This document shows, piece after piece, positions 24,830-34,224 of a stretch of DNA of 64,000 nt. A program made the translations under genes and the position numbers. Position 1 is the stretch's first letter. Each line of letters opens with the position of its first letter. The DNA comes from Halomarina salina. GTDB taxonomy: Archaea; Halobacteriota; Halobacteria; Halobacteriales; Haloarculaceae. The DNA is taken from positions 434,001-498,000 of the forward strand of contig NZ_JALLGW010000001.1 in assembly GCF_023074835.1 (NCBI RefSeq), read 5' to 3'. Under the pieces are notes generated by a model, which saw only the letters and a list, made by a program, of their open reading frames with translations, did no database searches and had not been told where the DNA came from.

Positions 24830-25171
24830 TCAGCGTTCGAGTCGCTCCCGTCGGGTCTCGAACTCCTCCTCGGTGAGGTCACCGCGAGCGTACGCTCGTC
24901 GGAGTTCGTCGAGAGCGGGGTCGCTGGACTGTCCCGACAGTCGCCGAACGACGACGTAGCCCCCGCCGAGGACGAGCAGGAGGAACAGGAACTGGACGAG
25001 CGCCCCCAGTAGCCACCAGCCAGAGCCCGCGCGGTCCCCGTACATCATCCCGCCGTAGCCCATCGTGCCGCCGAGTCCCATCGTCCCCATCCAGAGGAGC
25101 GGCAGTGCCACGAGCGCCACGAGCAGGAGGACGATGGCCGTCGACGAGTCGAGGCGGTTGCTGGTCGCCAC
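24830..25171 (-). CDS. SHOCT-domain membrane protein
   Basis: The protein has 113 residues. Two membrane helices (AIVLLLVALVALPLLWMG, WWLLGALVQFLFLLLVLGGG) flank a Gly/Met-rich segment GLGGTMGYGGMMYGD that could bind copper. The C-terminus DPALDELRRAYARGDLTEEE is a SHOCT motif. It lies 3 bp downstream of the DUF302 gene on the same strand. This pair often accompanies heavy-metal ATPases in haloarchaea, and the ATPase gene is divergent here. Confidence 0.8.
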   Translation of the reverse strand: MATSNRLDSSTAIVLLLVALVALPLLWMGTMGLGGTMGYGGMMYGDRAGSGWWLLGALVQFLFLLLVLGGGYVVVRRLSGQSSDPALDELRRAYARGDLTEEEFETRRERLER

Positions 25172-25174
25172 GAC

Positions 25175-25588
25175 TCACACCTCCGCCGACTCGAACTCGT
25201 CCTCGACGGTGCCGAGAACCCGCTCGAAGCGGTCGTGGACGTCCGTCGCGATGTCGTCGAGCGCCGGGTTGTCGGCCATGCCGACGAGCCGGTCGGGGTC
25301 GACGGCGCTCACCACGACCTCGCCGGCGTCGGTCTCGTGGACGACGACGTTACACGGGAGGAGCGCACCGAGTTCGGGTTCGGTCGTCAGGCCGTCGTGC
25401 GCGAGACCCGGATTGCACGCGCCCAGGATGCGGTAGCGCCGGAAGTCGACGTCGAGTTTCTCGGCGAGCGTCGCCTGGACGTCGATGTCGCAGAGGACGC
25501 CGAACCCCTCCGCTTCGAGTGCGTCCATCGTCGCCGAGACGACCTCGTCGAAGTCTCCGCCGGGACGTACCGACAGGGTATAGCTCAT
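25175..25588 (-). CDS. DUF302 protein
   Basis: The protein has 137 residues from ATG 25588 (MSYTLSVRPGGDFDEVVSA). The DUF302 pattern is clear: a ferredoxin-like fold with EAEGFGVLCDIDVQATLAEKL, YRILGACNPGLAH and LLPCNVVVHETDAGEVVV. Family members occur beside metal transporters and sulfur genes and may bind ligands or metals. The activity is unknown. A TTGTACAA palindrome lies directly before the ATG (25590-25597) and could be an operator. Confidence 0.85.
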   Translation of the reverse strand: MSYTLSVRPGGDFDEVVSATMDALEAEGFGVLCDIDVQATLAEKLDVDFRRYRILGACNPGLAHDGLTTEPELGALLPCNVVVHETDAGEVVVSAVDPDRLVGMADNPALDDIATDVHDRFERVLGTVEDEFESAEV

Positions 25589-25882
25589 GTTGTACAATAC
25601 TACCCGCCCGTTCTTATTCGTGTTGGCTTCGTACCATCAGTCCGGATTCGCCACCGCTGAGACCCTAATCCGATGTATTCGCGGAGATGACCCGATGGAA
25701 CCCGGATTCGCTTTCGATTCCCCAGGGAGAGGAGTCGGGACTAACGTTGTGAACGTCACACTACAGAGCCGGATGAGTGAAGTCGTCGCCCGTCCGACGT
25801 GTGCACCTCGACGACGTACTGTCGAGAGGCGACGAGAGACGTCGATGAATCGCTGATTGCGATACAGAATCGGAGAAACCAC
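25589..25882. promoter_or_regulatory. Divergent promoter region of the metal island
   Basis: This lies between DUF302 (minus) and the ATPase (plus). It is A+T-richer at 25600-25625 (gttcttattcg) and holds the TTGTACAA palindrome at 25590-25597. Likely a shared control region. The binding protein is unknown. Confidence 0.5.
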
Positions 25883-28003
25883 ATGAGTTCCCATCACGAC
25901 CACAGCGGACCGGAAGGGCGCGCGGACGAGTCTCGGGGGCAACGCCTCGGTCACGGCGGCCGGCGTGCCCAGACGGACCACAGCGGCCACGAGGAGACGT
26001 TCCGGCGTCGGTTCTGGGTGTCGCTCGCCCTCTCGATTCCGGTCGTCTACTTCAGCGAGTTCGTCCAGGAGGTGGTCGGCTACACCGCCCCGACGTTCCC
26101 CGGGAGCGCCTGGATTACGCCCGCCCTCTCGGTGGTCGTCTTCGCCTACGGTGGCCTCCCGTTCCTCTCGATGGCCCGGACGGAGGTCGCCAACCGCGAA
26201 CCGGGGATGATGCTGCTCGTCTCGCTGGCCATCAGCGTCGCGTTCGTCTACTCCATGGCGAGTCTCTTCCTCCCGGGGACGACGCCGTTCTTCTGGGAAC
26301 TCGTCACGCTCGTCGACGTGATGCTGCTCGGCCACTGGATGGAGATGCGCTCGGTCAGGCAGGCGTCGGGCGCGCTCGACGAACTGGCGAGACTCATGCC
26401 AGACACCGCAGAACGAGTCACCGAGAGCGGTGAGACCGAGGAGGTGGCCGTCTCCGACCTCGCCGAGGGTGACGTGGTGCTGGTCCGACCCGGCGCGTCG
26501 GTGCCGGCCGACGGCGAGGTCGCCGACGGCGAGTCGTCGGTCGACGAGTCGATGATCACGGGCGAGTCACGCCCCGTCGAGAAGGAGCCGGGGAGCGATG
26601 TCGTCGCGGGAACCGTCAATCAGGACGGCAGTCTCCGGGTCCGGGTGACGAAGACGGGCGACGAGACGACGCTCGCGGGCATCGTGCGCCTCGTGGAGGA
26701 GGCACAGCAGTCGAAGTCCCGGACGCAACTGCTCGCCGACCGCGCCGCGGGGTGGCTGTTCTACGTCGCGCTCGGCGTCGCCGCCGTCACCGCCGTCGCG
26801 TGGGTGCTGGCGACCGGCTTCGACCTCGCCGTCCTCGAACGCGTCGTGACGGTACTGGTCATCGCCTGTCCGCACGCCCTCGGGCTCGCGGTCCCGCTCG
26901 TCGTCGCCATCAACACCTCGACGGCCGCCCGGAACGGGATGCTGGTCCGTGACCGCATCGCGATGGAGGAGGCACGGACGCTCGATACGGTGATGTTCGA
27001 CAAGACCGGGACGCTGACGAAGGGCGAACAAGGCGTCGTCGCGATCGAGACGGCCGACGGGTGGGACGAGCGGCGAGCGCTCGCCGTCGCCGCAGGCGTC
27101 GAGGGGGACTCCGAGCACATGATCGCCCGAGCGCTTCGCACCGCGGCCAGCGAACGCGGCGTCGAGCGAGTGCGGGTCGCCGACTTCGAGAACCTCCGGG
27201 GGGTCGGCGTCCGGGCGTCCGTCGCGACCGATGCGATACCCGCCTCGGCCCGGCCGAGTGGGGAGCGTCGCGACCCGGAGGACGGCGAGACGGTCCACCT
27301 GGGCGGGCCGAACCTCCTCGAACGACTGGAAGTCGAGCGCCCCCCACACCTCGCCTCGTTCGCCGACGAGGCGGGCGCGAAGGCACGGACCGTCGTCTAC
27401 CTCGTCGACAGCGAGTCGGCGGTCGTCGCAGCGTTCGCGCTCGCCGACGTGATTCGCGAGGAGAGCAGGGCGGCCATCGACGCCCTCCACGCCATGGGTG
27501 TCGAGGTAGCGATGCTGACGGGTGATTCCGAGGACGTCGCCCGTGCGGTCGCCGAGGAACTGGGAATCGACCAGTACTTCGCGGAGGTCCTCCCGGACGA
27601 GAAGGACACGACGGTCGCCCGGCTTCAGTCGGAGGGCAAGCGCGTCGCGATGGTCGGCGACGGCGTCAACGACGCACCGGCGCTCGCCAGGGCCGACGTC
27701 GGCATCGCCATCGGGTCCGGTACGGACGTCGCCATCGAGTCCGGTGACATCGTCCTCGTCGACAACGACCCGGTGGACGTCGTCCGGCTGATTCGCCTCT
27801 CGCGAGCCAGCTACCGGAAGATGCAGGAGAACCTCGTCTGGGCGACCGGGTACAACGTGGTCGCGCTTCCGCTCGCGGCGGGGCTGCTCGCCCCCGTCGG
27901 CATCCTCCTCTCACCGGCTATCGGGGCGGTGTTCATGTCGCTGTCGACCATCATCGTCGCCGTCAACGCCCGTCGGCTCCGGGGGGTCGACCTCTCCGCT
28001 TGA
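25883..28003 (+). CDS. CopB-type heavy-metal P1B ATPase
   Basis: Start taken at ATG 25883 ([17 protein letters not shown]), giving 706 residues. The N-terminus is His-rich without a CxxC domain. Motifs are MITGESRP (actuator), CPH within a membrane helix ([14 protein letters not shown]), DKTGTLTKG (phosphorylated Asp), [10 protein letters not shown] and [16 protein letters not shown] rather than CPC marks the CopB subgroup (P1B-3), which exports copper or silver. An interior stretch between DKTGT and GDGVND carries a short insertion ([15 protein letters not shown]). It is monocistronic or the first gene of the island. Confidence 0.93.
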   Translation: MSSHHDHSGPEGRADESRGQRLGHGGRRAQTDHSGHEETFRRRFWVSLALSIPVVYFSEFVQEVVGYTAPTFPGSAWITPALSVVVFAYGGLPFLSMARTEVANREPGMMLLVSLAISVAFVYSMASLFLPGTTPFFWELVTLVDVMLLGHWMEMRSVRQASGALDELARLMPDTAERVTESGETEEVAVSDLAEGDVVLVRPGASVPADGEVADGESSVDESMITGESRPVEKEPGSDVVAGTVNQDGSLRVRVTKTGDETTLAGIVRLVEEAQQSKSRTQLLADRAAGWLFYVALGVAAVTAVAWVLATGFDLAVLERVVTVLVIACPHALGLAVPLVVAINTSTAARNGMLVRDRIAMEEARTLDTVMFDKTGTLTKGEQGVVAIETADGWDERRALAVAAGVEGDSEHMIARALRTAASERGVERVRVADFENLRGVGVRASVATDAIPASARPSGERRDPEDGETVHLGGPNLLERLEVERPPHLASFADEAGAKARTVVYLVDSESAVVAAFALADVIREESRAAIDALHAMGVEVAMLTGDSEDVARAVAEELGIDQYFAEVLPDEKDTTVARLQSEGKRVAMVGDGVNDAPALARADVGIAIGSGTDVAIESGDIVLVDNDPVDVVRLIRLSRASYRKMQENLVWATGYNVVALPLAAGLLAPVGILLSPAIGAVFMSLSTIIVAVNARRLRGVDLSA

Positions 28004-28091
28004 GCGACCTCGCCAGTCGGGGCCACTCCGCCACCTCGCCGTCACGCTCCGAGGCCGAACGACTAACTGCCGCCTGCCCGTCCGTCGATGC

Positions 28092-28364
28092 ATGACCGAA
28101 CCGTCCGACGACGTTCGCGTGTGGCTCGTCGAGCGCGGGTACAACAACCGCGACCTCATCGTCCTCAAGTACGCGACGCCGGACGGTGAGCGAGTCTACC
28201 GACAGGAGCTGTCGGCACACGCCGTCGACGAGTCGACGGTGACCGCCGCGAAGGACGTTTCGGAGAACGACCTGTCGCCCGTCGACGACGCCGAGACCAG
28301 CGAGCGGTACGCCGACGAGGTCTCGCGGATGACCGAGAAGCACGACCCGGACGACACCGTGTGA
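28092..28364 (+). CDS. Small haloarchaeal protein of unknown function
   Basis: The protein has 90 residues: MTEPSDDVRVWLVERGYNNR, then LIVLKYATPDGERVYRQEL and an acidic helical tail. Composition is typical of real haloarchaeal genes. No motif, signal peptide or membrane helix. It may be cotranscribed with the ATPase 88 bp upstream. Confidence 0.7.
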   Translation: MTEPSDDVRVWLVERGYNNRDLIVLKYATPDGERVYRQELSAHAVDESTVTAAKDVSENDLSPVDDAETSERYADEVSRMTEKHDPDDTV

Positions 28365-28445
28365 GGGTCCGGGAGTCCCCCGCTCCTCGGTCAGTCACGC
28401 TCGTCCGGCACGTCGGAGAAGTACTCGCGCGCTCATTCCTACGGT

Positions 28446-29207
28446 ATGCGCACTCACGGACCATCCAGCGACGCACCGGACGCGGCCGAGACCGACGCCC
28501 GGTCGTCACACGGCCCGGTTGCGGGGCTGTCGCTCGCTGCCGACGGGCTTCGACTCGTCACCGACCGGACGACCTTCGAACCAGGGGTCCCTGCCGACCT
28601 GACCTTCCGTCTCGTGGACGACCACGGCCACCCGGTCGAGGCGTTCGAGGAGAGCCACGGCCGACGAAGTCACCTCGTCGTCGTTCGCCGGGACCTGGTC
28701 GCGTTCCAGCATCTCCACCCGAAGCTAGACGACGCCGGGACGTGGCACTGCGAGGGGTTCACGCTCCCACAGGCCGGCGTCTTCCGCGCGTTCGTCGACG
28801 TCGTCGTCGACGGGCGGGCGACGACGCTCGGTCTCGACCTCTTCGCGCCGGGAGTGTTCGAGATAGACGAGGCACGAGCGTCCGCGGACCGACACCCCGA
28901 CGACGAGTTCGAGGTCGAACTGGACCACGGTTCCATCGAGGCGGGGGATGTCACTCGGCTCACGTTCAGCGTCTCCCGGAGGGACGGGACCGTCCCGGAC
29001 GTTCGGCCGTATCTCGGTGCCCGGGGGCACCTCGTCGCGTTGCGGGCGGGCGACCTCGCGTACCTCCACGTCCACCCGACCGAGACGGCGGACGAGGGGA
29101 GCGTCGAGTTCGCCGCGACGTTCCCGACGCCCGGGGAGTACCGGCTGTTCTTGCAGACGGACCTTGACGGCACCCTCGTCACGAGGGCTATCGACGTCGA
29201 GGTGTGA
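28446..29207 (+). CDS. Two-repeat His-motif beta-sandwich protein, probable metal binding
   Basis: The protein has 253 residues. Two copies of an immunoglobulin-like unit are visible: SHLVVVRRDLVAFQHLHP in the first and GHLVALRAGDLAYLHVHP in the second. Each is followed by a G-x-F/Y-R-(A/L)-F strand. Paired H-x-H-P motifs suggest one metal site per repeat. No signal peptide is apparent, so it is probably cytoplasmic. Position after the CopB ATPase suggests copper sequestration or delivery. That role is inference. Confidence 0.75.
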   Translation: MRTHGPSSDAPDAAETDARSSHGPVAGLSLAADGLRLVTDRTTFEPGVPADLTFRLVDDHGHPVEAFEESHGRRSHLVVVRRDLVAFQHLHPKLDDAGTWHCEGFTLPQAGVFRAFVDVVVDGRATTLGLDLFAPGVFEIDEARASADRHPDDEFEVELDHGSIEAGDVTRLTFSVSRRDGTVPDVRPYLGARGHLVALRAGDLAYLHVHPTETADEGSVEFAATFPTPGEYRLFLQTDLDGTLVTRAIDVEV

Positions 29208-29265
29208 GACGCGACGACGCTCGAACCGGAGGTATCGTGTCCGAGGTTCGGCTCCAGTCGGCACG

Positions 29266-30105
29266 CTACTCGACGCGGAGCAGTCGCTCTCCCGAGTCCG
29301 AGGAAGCGGCCTCCAACTCTCGGACGTCGAACGGCCGTGCCTCCTCCAGGCACCGCTCGTAGACCGCCTCCGCCCAGGTGCGGGCCTCGGGGGCAGGCGT
29401 GTCGATGACGGCTTCGAGTTGGGCGGTCGCGGGGTCGTGGCCACAGATGCCGATACAGTCGTCCATGATGTTGAGACCGCACCGGTTGTCGTCCGGGAGG
29501 GCATCGTGGAGGTAGACGGTGCAGTTGTCGCACTCGAACGCGCGGGCGGCCAGTTCGGGGTTCCAGTCGACGATGGCCTCCAGAATAGGGAGCGAGTAGA
29601 TGTACTCCATCTCCATCCCCTCGATCACGCGACGGCAGAACACGTCGAGGTTCCCCGACTTGTAGATGGTCGTCCCGAGGCCCCGGATGGTGTCGGTGGA
29701 TTCGAGGAGGTAGGTGACCCGCTCGACGGGCGTGTACGGGTAGTTCGGACCGGGGTACGCGACGACGGTGTCCTCGAAGTCCTCCACCGCGAACCCCTCC
29801 ATCTCGCGGGGGAGCCACTGCCAGACCTCGCGGAGCGTCTCGCCCGTTCGCATCCCCTCACGCAGGTCGAGGAACCGGTCGGCCACGAACGCACCCAGTG
29901 GGGTGAGGTCGTAGTACGGCCCGTCGCGGACGATCCACGAGCGGTCCTCGAAGTCCCGGACGATACGGCCGACCGTGGGGTCCGACGCGCCCGTCACGGC
30001 GCGCAGGTCGCGTCGGTCGTGTCGCTCCTCGGCGAGCGCCTCCAGCGTGGCGACGCGGTGTTCCGACCGCGCCAGAAACTCGATGGTCTGTAGCGCGGCA
30101 CTCAT
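29266..30105 (-). CDS. HTH transcription regulator, haloarchaeal FilR1-like
   Basis: Start taken at ATG 30105 (MSAALQTIEFLARSEHRV), 26 bases after a tatataat box at 30128-30135, which fits a leaderless mRNA. It has 279 residues. Residues 5-75 form a winged helix (LEALAEERHDRRDLRAVTGASDPTVGRIVRDFEDR). The rest resembles the DUF1724/FilR1 sensor region, including RAFECDNCTVYLHDALPD and CGLNIMDDCIGICGHD, whose cysteines could sense metal or redox. It likely controls neighbours in the metal island. Confidence 0.8.
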   Translation of the reverse strand: MSAALQTIEFLARSEHRVATLEALAEERHDRRDLRAVTGASDPTVGRIVRDFEDRSWIVRDGPYYDLTPLGAFVADRFLDLREGMRTGETLREVWQWLPREMEGFAVEDFEDTVVAYPGPNYPYTPVERVTYLLESTDTIRGLGTTIYKSGNLDVFCRRVIEGMEMEYIYSLPILEAIVDWNPELAARAFECDNCTVYLHDALPDDNRCGLNIMDDCIGICGHDPATAQLEAVIDTPAPEARTWAEAVYERCLEEARPFDVRELEAASSDSGERLLRVE

Positions 30106-30127
30106 GTCAGAAGTCAACATATCGCAG

Positions 30128-30135
30128 TATATAAT
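30128..30135 (-). promoter_or_regulatory. TATA box of the HTH regulator
   Basis: attatata on the minus strand, centred 26 bases before ATG 30105. This spacing places transcription start at or next to the start codon. Confidence 0.6.
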
Positions 30136-30174
30136 CCTTCGTTCGAGTCGAGAGGGGAGCCGAGAGCGGCGCTC

Positions 30175-30372
30175 TCAGCAGTAGTACACCCAGAATCGGT
30201 GCCCCGCCGAACAGTGGGCGACGGTGTGGTCCCCGAAGGCCGCGACTCTCGTGCTCACGGTCGGGTCGGCGTCCTCGTCCGGTACCGGGACCGCCACCGC
30301 TCGCTCACAGTGGGGGCACGCGACCGTCGTCCCCGCCGTTCGGTCCGGTGGTGCGGTGGTCGCTCGTTCCAT
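30175..30372 (-). CDS. Small zinc-binding protein
   Basis: The protein has 65 residues from ATG 30372, whose A lies within the cupin stop (TGATG), so the two genes are coupled. CPHCERAV near residue 19 and HCSAGHRFWVYYC at the end provide Cys/His ligands for one zinc. The function is unknown. Coupling suggests action with the cupin. Confidence 0.75.
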   Translation of the reverse strand: MERATTAPPDRTAGTTVACPHCERAVAVPVPDEDADPTVSTRVAAFGDHTVAHCSAGHRFWVYYC

Positions 30373-30764
30373 CACGGGCTCCCACCCACCTTCTCCCGGA
30401 TGTGGTCGATGACCGCGGAGTGCTCGTCCTGCGGACTGAACATGACGATCTCCGCGTCGTCGTTCGCTCGAATCGTGTGCCCCGGCGGCCAGTAGAAGAG
30501 GTCACCGGTCTCGGTGACCTCCTCCCGGCCGTCAGAGTAGCTGGCGGTGAGCGCCCCCGTCAGGACGTACCCCCAGTGCGGGCACTGGCAGTGGTCGTCT
30601 TCGAGCCCCTGCAGGAGCGGCGTGATGTCCGTCCCCGCAGCGAAGGTGAAGTACTCGCCGCTGAGTTCTCCGTAGTCGCTCGCGTCGCCGAACCCCACCT
30701 GTTGACGGGCGGTGGCGTCCGGGGTGTCGACTCTGACCGGAACGTCTCGTCTGTGTTGTCTCAT
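30372..30764 (-). CDS. Cupin-fold protein, paralogue of 61012-61425
   Basis: The protein has 130 residues from ATG 30764 (MRQHRRDVPVRVDTPD). The single cupin barrel shows DDHCQCPHWGYVLTGALTASY and TGDLFYWPPGHTIRA, with His and Cys residues placed as metal ligands. The CQCPHWGY block is shared with the cupin at the other end of the window, so they form one subfamily. The substrate is unknown. Possible roles are sensing or small-molecule binding. Confidence 0.8.
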   Translation of the reverse strand: MRQHRRDVPVRVDTPDATARQQVGFGDASDYGELSGEYFTFAAGTDITPLLQGLEDDHCQCPHWGYVLTGALTASYSDGREEVTETGDLFYWPPGHTIRANDDAEIVMFSPQDEHSAVIDHIREKVGGSP

Positions 30765-31010
30765 GGATTTCACCAGTCTCCGGGAGACAGCCCGGACTGC
30801 CGCGGAGCCCCTATCGAGCTTCTCAGAGGCGGATGCGTCGGTCGCCTCCCGCCGACCGAGTGGGCAGTCCGCACGGTGTGTCTCCCGGTAGCTCAGTCGA
30901 GAGCGCCGAGAGAAGTGTAGTTATCTAGTGAATAGGTTCACGGGGTGAATTTCGTGTCGGAAGTCGGAGCAGTCGACGATATCGAGTCCGAGGTCGAGGT
31001 AGTCGGTCGT

Positions 31011-31406
31011 TCAGAGCAGTTCGTCCCCACCGGTGCTGACGTTCAGCGTCTCGACGGTCGTCGAGTTGACCGTGTTGCTCGCGACGATGGTCACCCGCTC
31101 GTTGGCGGGCAGCGAGAGGATGAGCGTCGACTGGCCGGGGTCGACGGTGTGGGTCCGGAACGTCCGGCCGTCGTCCTGAACGATACTGATGCTGGTCACC
31201 TCTCCGGCCTCTGGCGTCGACTTCAGCGTCGCGTTCACCCGGACGCCCGACCCGGCCCACGGCTCCGTCGCCGTGATGCGCTCGAAGACGGCCGAGTCGC
31301 CCGTCTCGGCGCTGACGGCGGGGTCGAGCGTGAGACAGCCACCCAGCGAGAGCGCGACCACGACGGTGGCGGCGAGGAGTAACCGTTCTGCCGTCCGTAT
31401 CGACAT
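31011..31406 (-). CDS. Secreted lipoprotein
   Basis: The protein has 131 residues from ATG 31406. The signal peptide MSIRTAERLLLAATVVVALS ends in LGGC, a lipobox with Cys at about 23. The mature domain is a single beta-sandwich (ATLKSTPEAGEVTSISIVQD, STLILSLPANERVTIVASN). It is surface anchored and its function is unknown. The start is set by the signal peptide. Longer upstream frames read Arg/Pro-rich shadow sequence. Confidence 0.85.
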   Translation of the reverse strand: MSIRTAERLLLAATVVVALSLGGCLTLDPAVSAETGDSAVFERITATEPWAGSGVRVNATLKSTPEAGEVTSISIVQDDGRTFRTHTVDPGQSTLILSLPANERVTIVASNTVNSTTVETLNVSTGGDELL

Positions 31407-31545
31407 ACAGGGGCTACCCGAGCGCCCGGAAAAACCGTTGGCCCTGCGGAGCGGGTGCGACCGTACGCACCGCTCGCCGGGGGGCGGAACGCGGACGCTG
31501 GCACGCAACGCCCTCGCTTAAGTATCAGTGTTCGGTGGGACGGCC

Positions 31546-31743
31546 ATGGGCAGCGACCACCCTCCAGCGTGGGAGTACACGGCCATCGAGCCACCGAAGG
31601 GGCTGACGAAACGCGAGACCATCGACCCGACCGAACGACTGAACGAACTCGGCGCGGAGGGCTGGGAACTCACCGAGAGTATCAGCTACGACCGCGGCGG
31701 TACGAAACTGCTCGTGCTCAAACGACCGGTGTACGATGAGTGA
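31546..31743 (+). CDS. DUF4177 protein, copy A
   Basis: The protein has 65 residues: MGSDHPPAWEYTAIEPP, then LNELGAEGWELTESISYDRG and GTKLLVLKRP. This is the DUF4177 pattern (WEY strand, LN-x-x-GAEGWEL, GGT-x-x-LV-x-(K/E)RP). Its end overlaps the start of the membrane protein at 31736 by eight bases. A partner or regulator of that membrane protein is inferred. Confidence 0.85.
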   Translation: MGSDHPPAWEYTAIEPPKGLTKRETIDPTERLNELGAEGWELTESISYDRGGTKLLVLKRPVYDE

Positions 31744-32749
31744 GACGCGGACCGAGGACGACCTGCGCGCTGATAGCCGCCTCCGCAACCGGACGGACGT
31801 CGACAAGTACCTGTTCTGGCTCCTGCTGAGCGCCAACCGCTGGGCCGTGGTGGGCGGCCTCGCGCTCGTCGTCTTCACCTCGTTCATGCTGTTCGGCGTG
31901 TTCAAACCCGTCCTGCTGGAGTCGATGATGGAGACCAGCGACATGGTCGAGACCGTCTTCTCCGGACTCGTCGGCGCAATCATCACCTCGACGACGCTCG
32001 TCGTCTCCATCAACCAGCTCGTTCTCTCCCAGGAGATCGGCTCGCTCGGCACCCAGCGAAGCCGAATGGACACCACGATGGACTTCTACCAGAACACCGA
32101 CGACCTGTTCGGGACGGTGACGCCCGCGGACCCGGCGGCGTTCTTGCAGAAACTCATCGACACCAGTGTCGACCGTGCCGAGCAGCTCGAAGCCGCCGTC
32201 GCCGGGACCGACGACGACGACCTTCGAGAGCGCGTGAACACCTACGTCGCCGACCTGAAAGACAACGCCGAGGCGGCGTCGGAGGACCTCGACGATGCCG
32301 ACTTCGGGTCGTTCACCGTCGTCTCCCCGGCGCTGGACTTCAACTACGCCCAGAAGATGTACGACATCCGACGCCTGGGGGAACAGCACGAGGAGTCACT
32401 CGACGACCAGCAGCGCACCGCGTTCCGGGAGATGCTTGAGGCGGTTACGATGTTCGGGCCCGTCCGCGAGTACATCAAAGTGCTGTACATCCAGTGGGCG
32501 CTGGTGAAACTGTCGCGGGCCATCCTCTACGCGTCGATTCCGGCGCTCATCGTCGCCGGTGGGATGGTCGTCTTCGTCGACCCGAACACGTTCTCGGGGA
32601 CCGTCCTCGGCCTGGAGACGACGCTCTGGGTCGTCAGCGCCGCGTTCACGCTCTCGGTGACGCCGTTCCTCGTGTTCACCGCCTACGTGCTTCGGCTGGC
32701 GACGCTCGCCAAGCAGACGCTGACGGTCGGCCCGCTCATCCTGAGCTGA
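31736..32749 (+). CDS. Four-helix membrane protein, copy A
   Basis: The protein has 337 residues. Helices are near 36-58 and 70-95 (VFSGLVGAIITSTTLVVSINQLVLSQE). A helical cytoplasmic domain spans about 100-250, then two more helices near 262-285 and 292-322. It is 40 bp from its convergent paralogue at 32788-33879, with shared landmarks QLVLSQE, R-G/S-R-M, DF-x-x-Y/YAE and FGP(V/A)RE-(Y/H)(I/V)K-(V/T)LY. A channel or sensor is possible. No known family is recognised. Confidence 0.8.
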   Translation: MSETRTEDDLRADSRLRNRTDVDKYLFWLLLSANRWAVVGGLALVVFTSFMLFGVFKPVLLESMMETSDMVETVFSGLVGAIITSTTLVVSINQLVLSQEIGSLGTQRSRMDTTMDFYQNTDDLFGTVTPADPAAFLQKLIDTSVDRAEQLEAAVAGTDDDDLRERVNTYVADLKDNAEAASEDLDDADFGSFTVVSPALDFNYAQKMYDIRRLGEQHEESLDDQQRTAFREMLEAVTMFGPVREYIKVLYIQWALVKLSRAILYASIPALIVAGGMVVFVDPNTFSGTVLGLETTLWVVSAAFTLSVTPFLVFTAYVLRLATLAKQTLTVGPLILS

Positions 32750-32787
32750 ACGGAAGCGCGCTGGTCACTCGACGCCGACCGCCGGGA

Positions 32788-33879
32788 CTACCGCTGTGAG
32801 TCCCGGAGGATGAGCGGTTCGATGGCGAGCGTGCGCTTGGCGATGGTGACGATGCGCAGGACGTACGACGTGAACAGCAGGAACGGAATCAGCGTCACCG
32901 TGAACGCCCCGCCGACGAGCAACGTCATGTGCGACACGCCGAACAGCGTCCCCGAGGCCGTCCCCGCGTCGACGACGGTGAGCATCACCGCCGAGACGAC
33001 CAGTGCCGGTATCGCCGCGTAGAGAATCATCTGCGAGAGGGTGACGAGCGCCCACTCGAAGTACAGCGTCTTCACGTGCTCCCGTGCCGGGCCGAACAGC
33101 GAGAGGGCGGTCTTCAGGTCGTCGAGCAGTTCGCGCTCGCGGTCGCCGAGGTCCTCGTCGTGGTCGTACGCGAGGCGCTCGACCTGGAATATCTTCCAGC
33201 CGTAGTTGTAGTTGAGCGCCGCGAACAGCACGTCGAAGGTGCCGAACGTCGCGCCGTCGAGCTGGTCGCGGACGGTCTCGGAGTTGCCGACGACGCTGTC
33301 GGTGAACTCCTGGACCTCCCACTGGAGCTGCTCGCTCTCGATACCGCTGAACCCGTCCCGGACCGCCTTCGCCCGCTTCTCGGCCACGTCGACGAGTTCA
33401 CGCAGGAACGCCGACGGGTCGGACGGACTCGGGGCACCGATCAACTCCTCGGCGTAGTCCCGGAAGTCCATCGCGTTCTCCATGCGGCCGCGCTGTTCGC
33501 CCAGCGGCCCGTTCTCCTGGGAGAGCACGAGCTGGCCGATGGTGACGACCAGCGTGACGCCGGTGATGACGGCGCTGAGCATCGTCGAGAACATCGTCTC
33601 GATGGTGTCGCCGGAGGTGAGCTGTGGCACCAGCGGCGGCGGGAGGAGGGTGACGGCGGCCACGAAGGCGACGAACACGAGCACCGCCAGCACGCCGGTC
33701 ACGACGAGCCGGTTCGTGGCGAGCAGCAGTCGAATCTTGATGCGACTCTCGCCGGCCCGGTCGCGCATCGTGTTGGCCGTACTGACGTCGACGTCCGTGT
33801 CCACGTTCGACTCGTCGACGTCGATGTTCGTCGTGTCGTCCGACTCGTCGACGTCAGACTCGTCGCTGCCCACGCTCAT
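32788..33879 (-). CDS. Four-helix membrane protein, copy B
   Basis: The protein has 363 residues with the same layout as copy A plus an acidic N-terminal extension rich in Asp and Val (SDVDESDDTTNIDVDESNVD). Helices lie near 62-85, 95-125, 285-305 and 315-345. The start ATG overlaps the stop of the DUF4177 gene at 33876 (ATGA). The two copies end 38 bases apart in opposite orientation, so the pair is an inverted duplication that has diverged strongly. Confidence 0.8.
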   Translation of the reverse strand: MSVGSDESDVDESDDTTNIDVDESNVDTDVDVSTANTMRDRAGESRIKIRLLLATNRLVVTGVLAVLVFVAFVAAVTLLPPPLVPQLTSGDTIETMFSTMLSAVITGVTLVVTIGQLVLSQENGPLGEQRGRMENAMDFRDYAEELIGAPSPSDPSAFLRELVDVAEKRAKAVRDGFSGIESEQLQWEVQEFTDSVVGNSETVRDQLDGATFGTFDVLFAALNYNYGWKIFQVERLAYDHDEDLGDRERELLDDLKTALSLFGPAREHVKTLYFEWALVTLSQMILYAAIPALVVSAVMLTVVDAGTASGTLFGVSHMTLLVGGAFTVTLIPFLLFTSYVLRIVTIAKRTLAIEPLILRDSQR

Positions 33880-34106
33880 ATCGCGTCGTCGTCGGCTGCG
33901 TCGGCCGCCTCCGACGAACTGGTAGGGCGTTCGAACACCAGGAACTTCGTCCCGCCGCCGGTGTAGTCGATGGTCTCGACGAGTCGCCAGCCGTCGGCGG
34001 CGTACTCGTTGAGTTCGCTCTTCGGGTCCTGGGACTCCTTCTTCGTCTCACCCCGGGGAACCCGGAGGGTCTCGTACTCCCACTGCGTGTCTGCGGGGTC
34101 TGCCAT
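33876..34106 (-). CDS. DUF4177 protein, copy B
   Basis: The protein has 76 residues: MADPADTQWEYETLRVPRGE, LNEYAADGWRLVETIDYTGG and GTKFLVFERP. It is the paralogue of the 65-residue protein at 31546, with an added acidic Ala/Asp tail. It is coupled to the membrane protein downstream through ATGA, exactly as in copy A. Confidence 0.85.
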   Translation of the reverse strand: MADPADTQWEYETLRVPRGETKKESQDPKSELNEYAADGWRLVETIDYTGGGTKFLVFERPTSSSEAADAADDDAI

Positions 34107-34224
34107 TGCAGACGAGGAGACAGCCCACGGGCTATAGGTGATTGCCTGCTCACGCTCTGTGGCCGGGGAGAGAACGAGACGAGGAGCGACCGGTTGGGCG
34201 TCCCGCCTCCCGCCCGTCGCCCCG

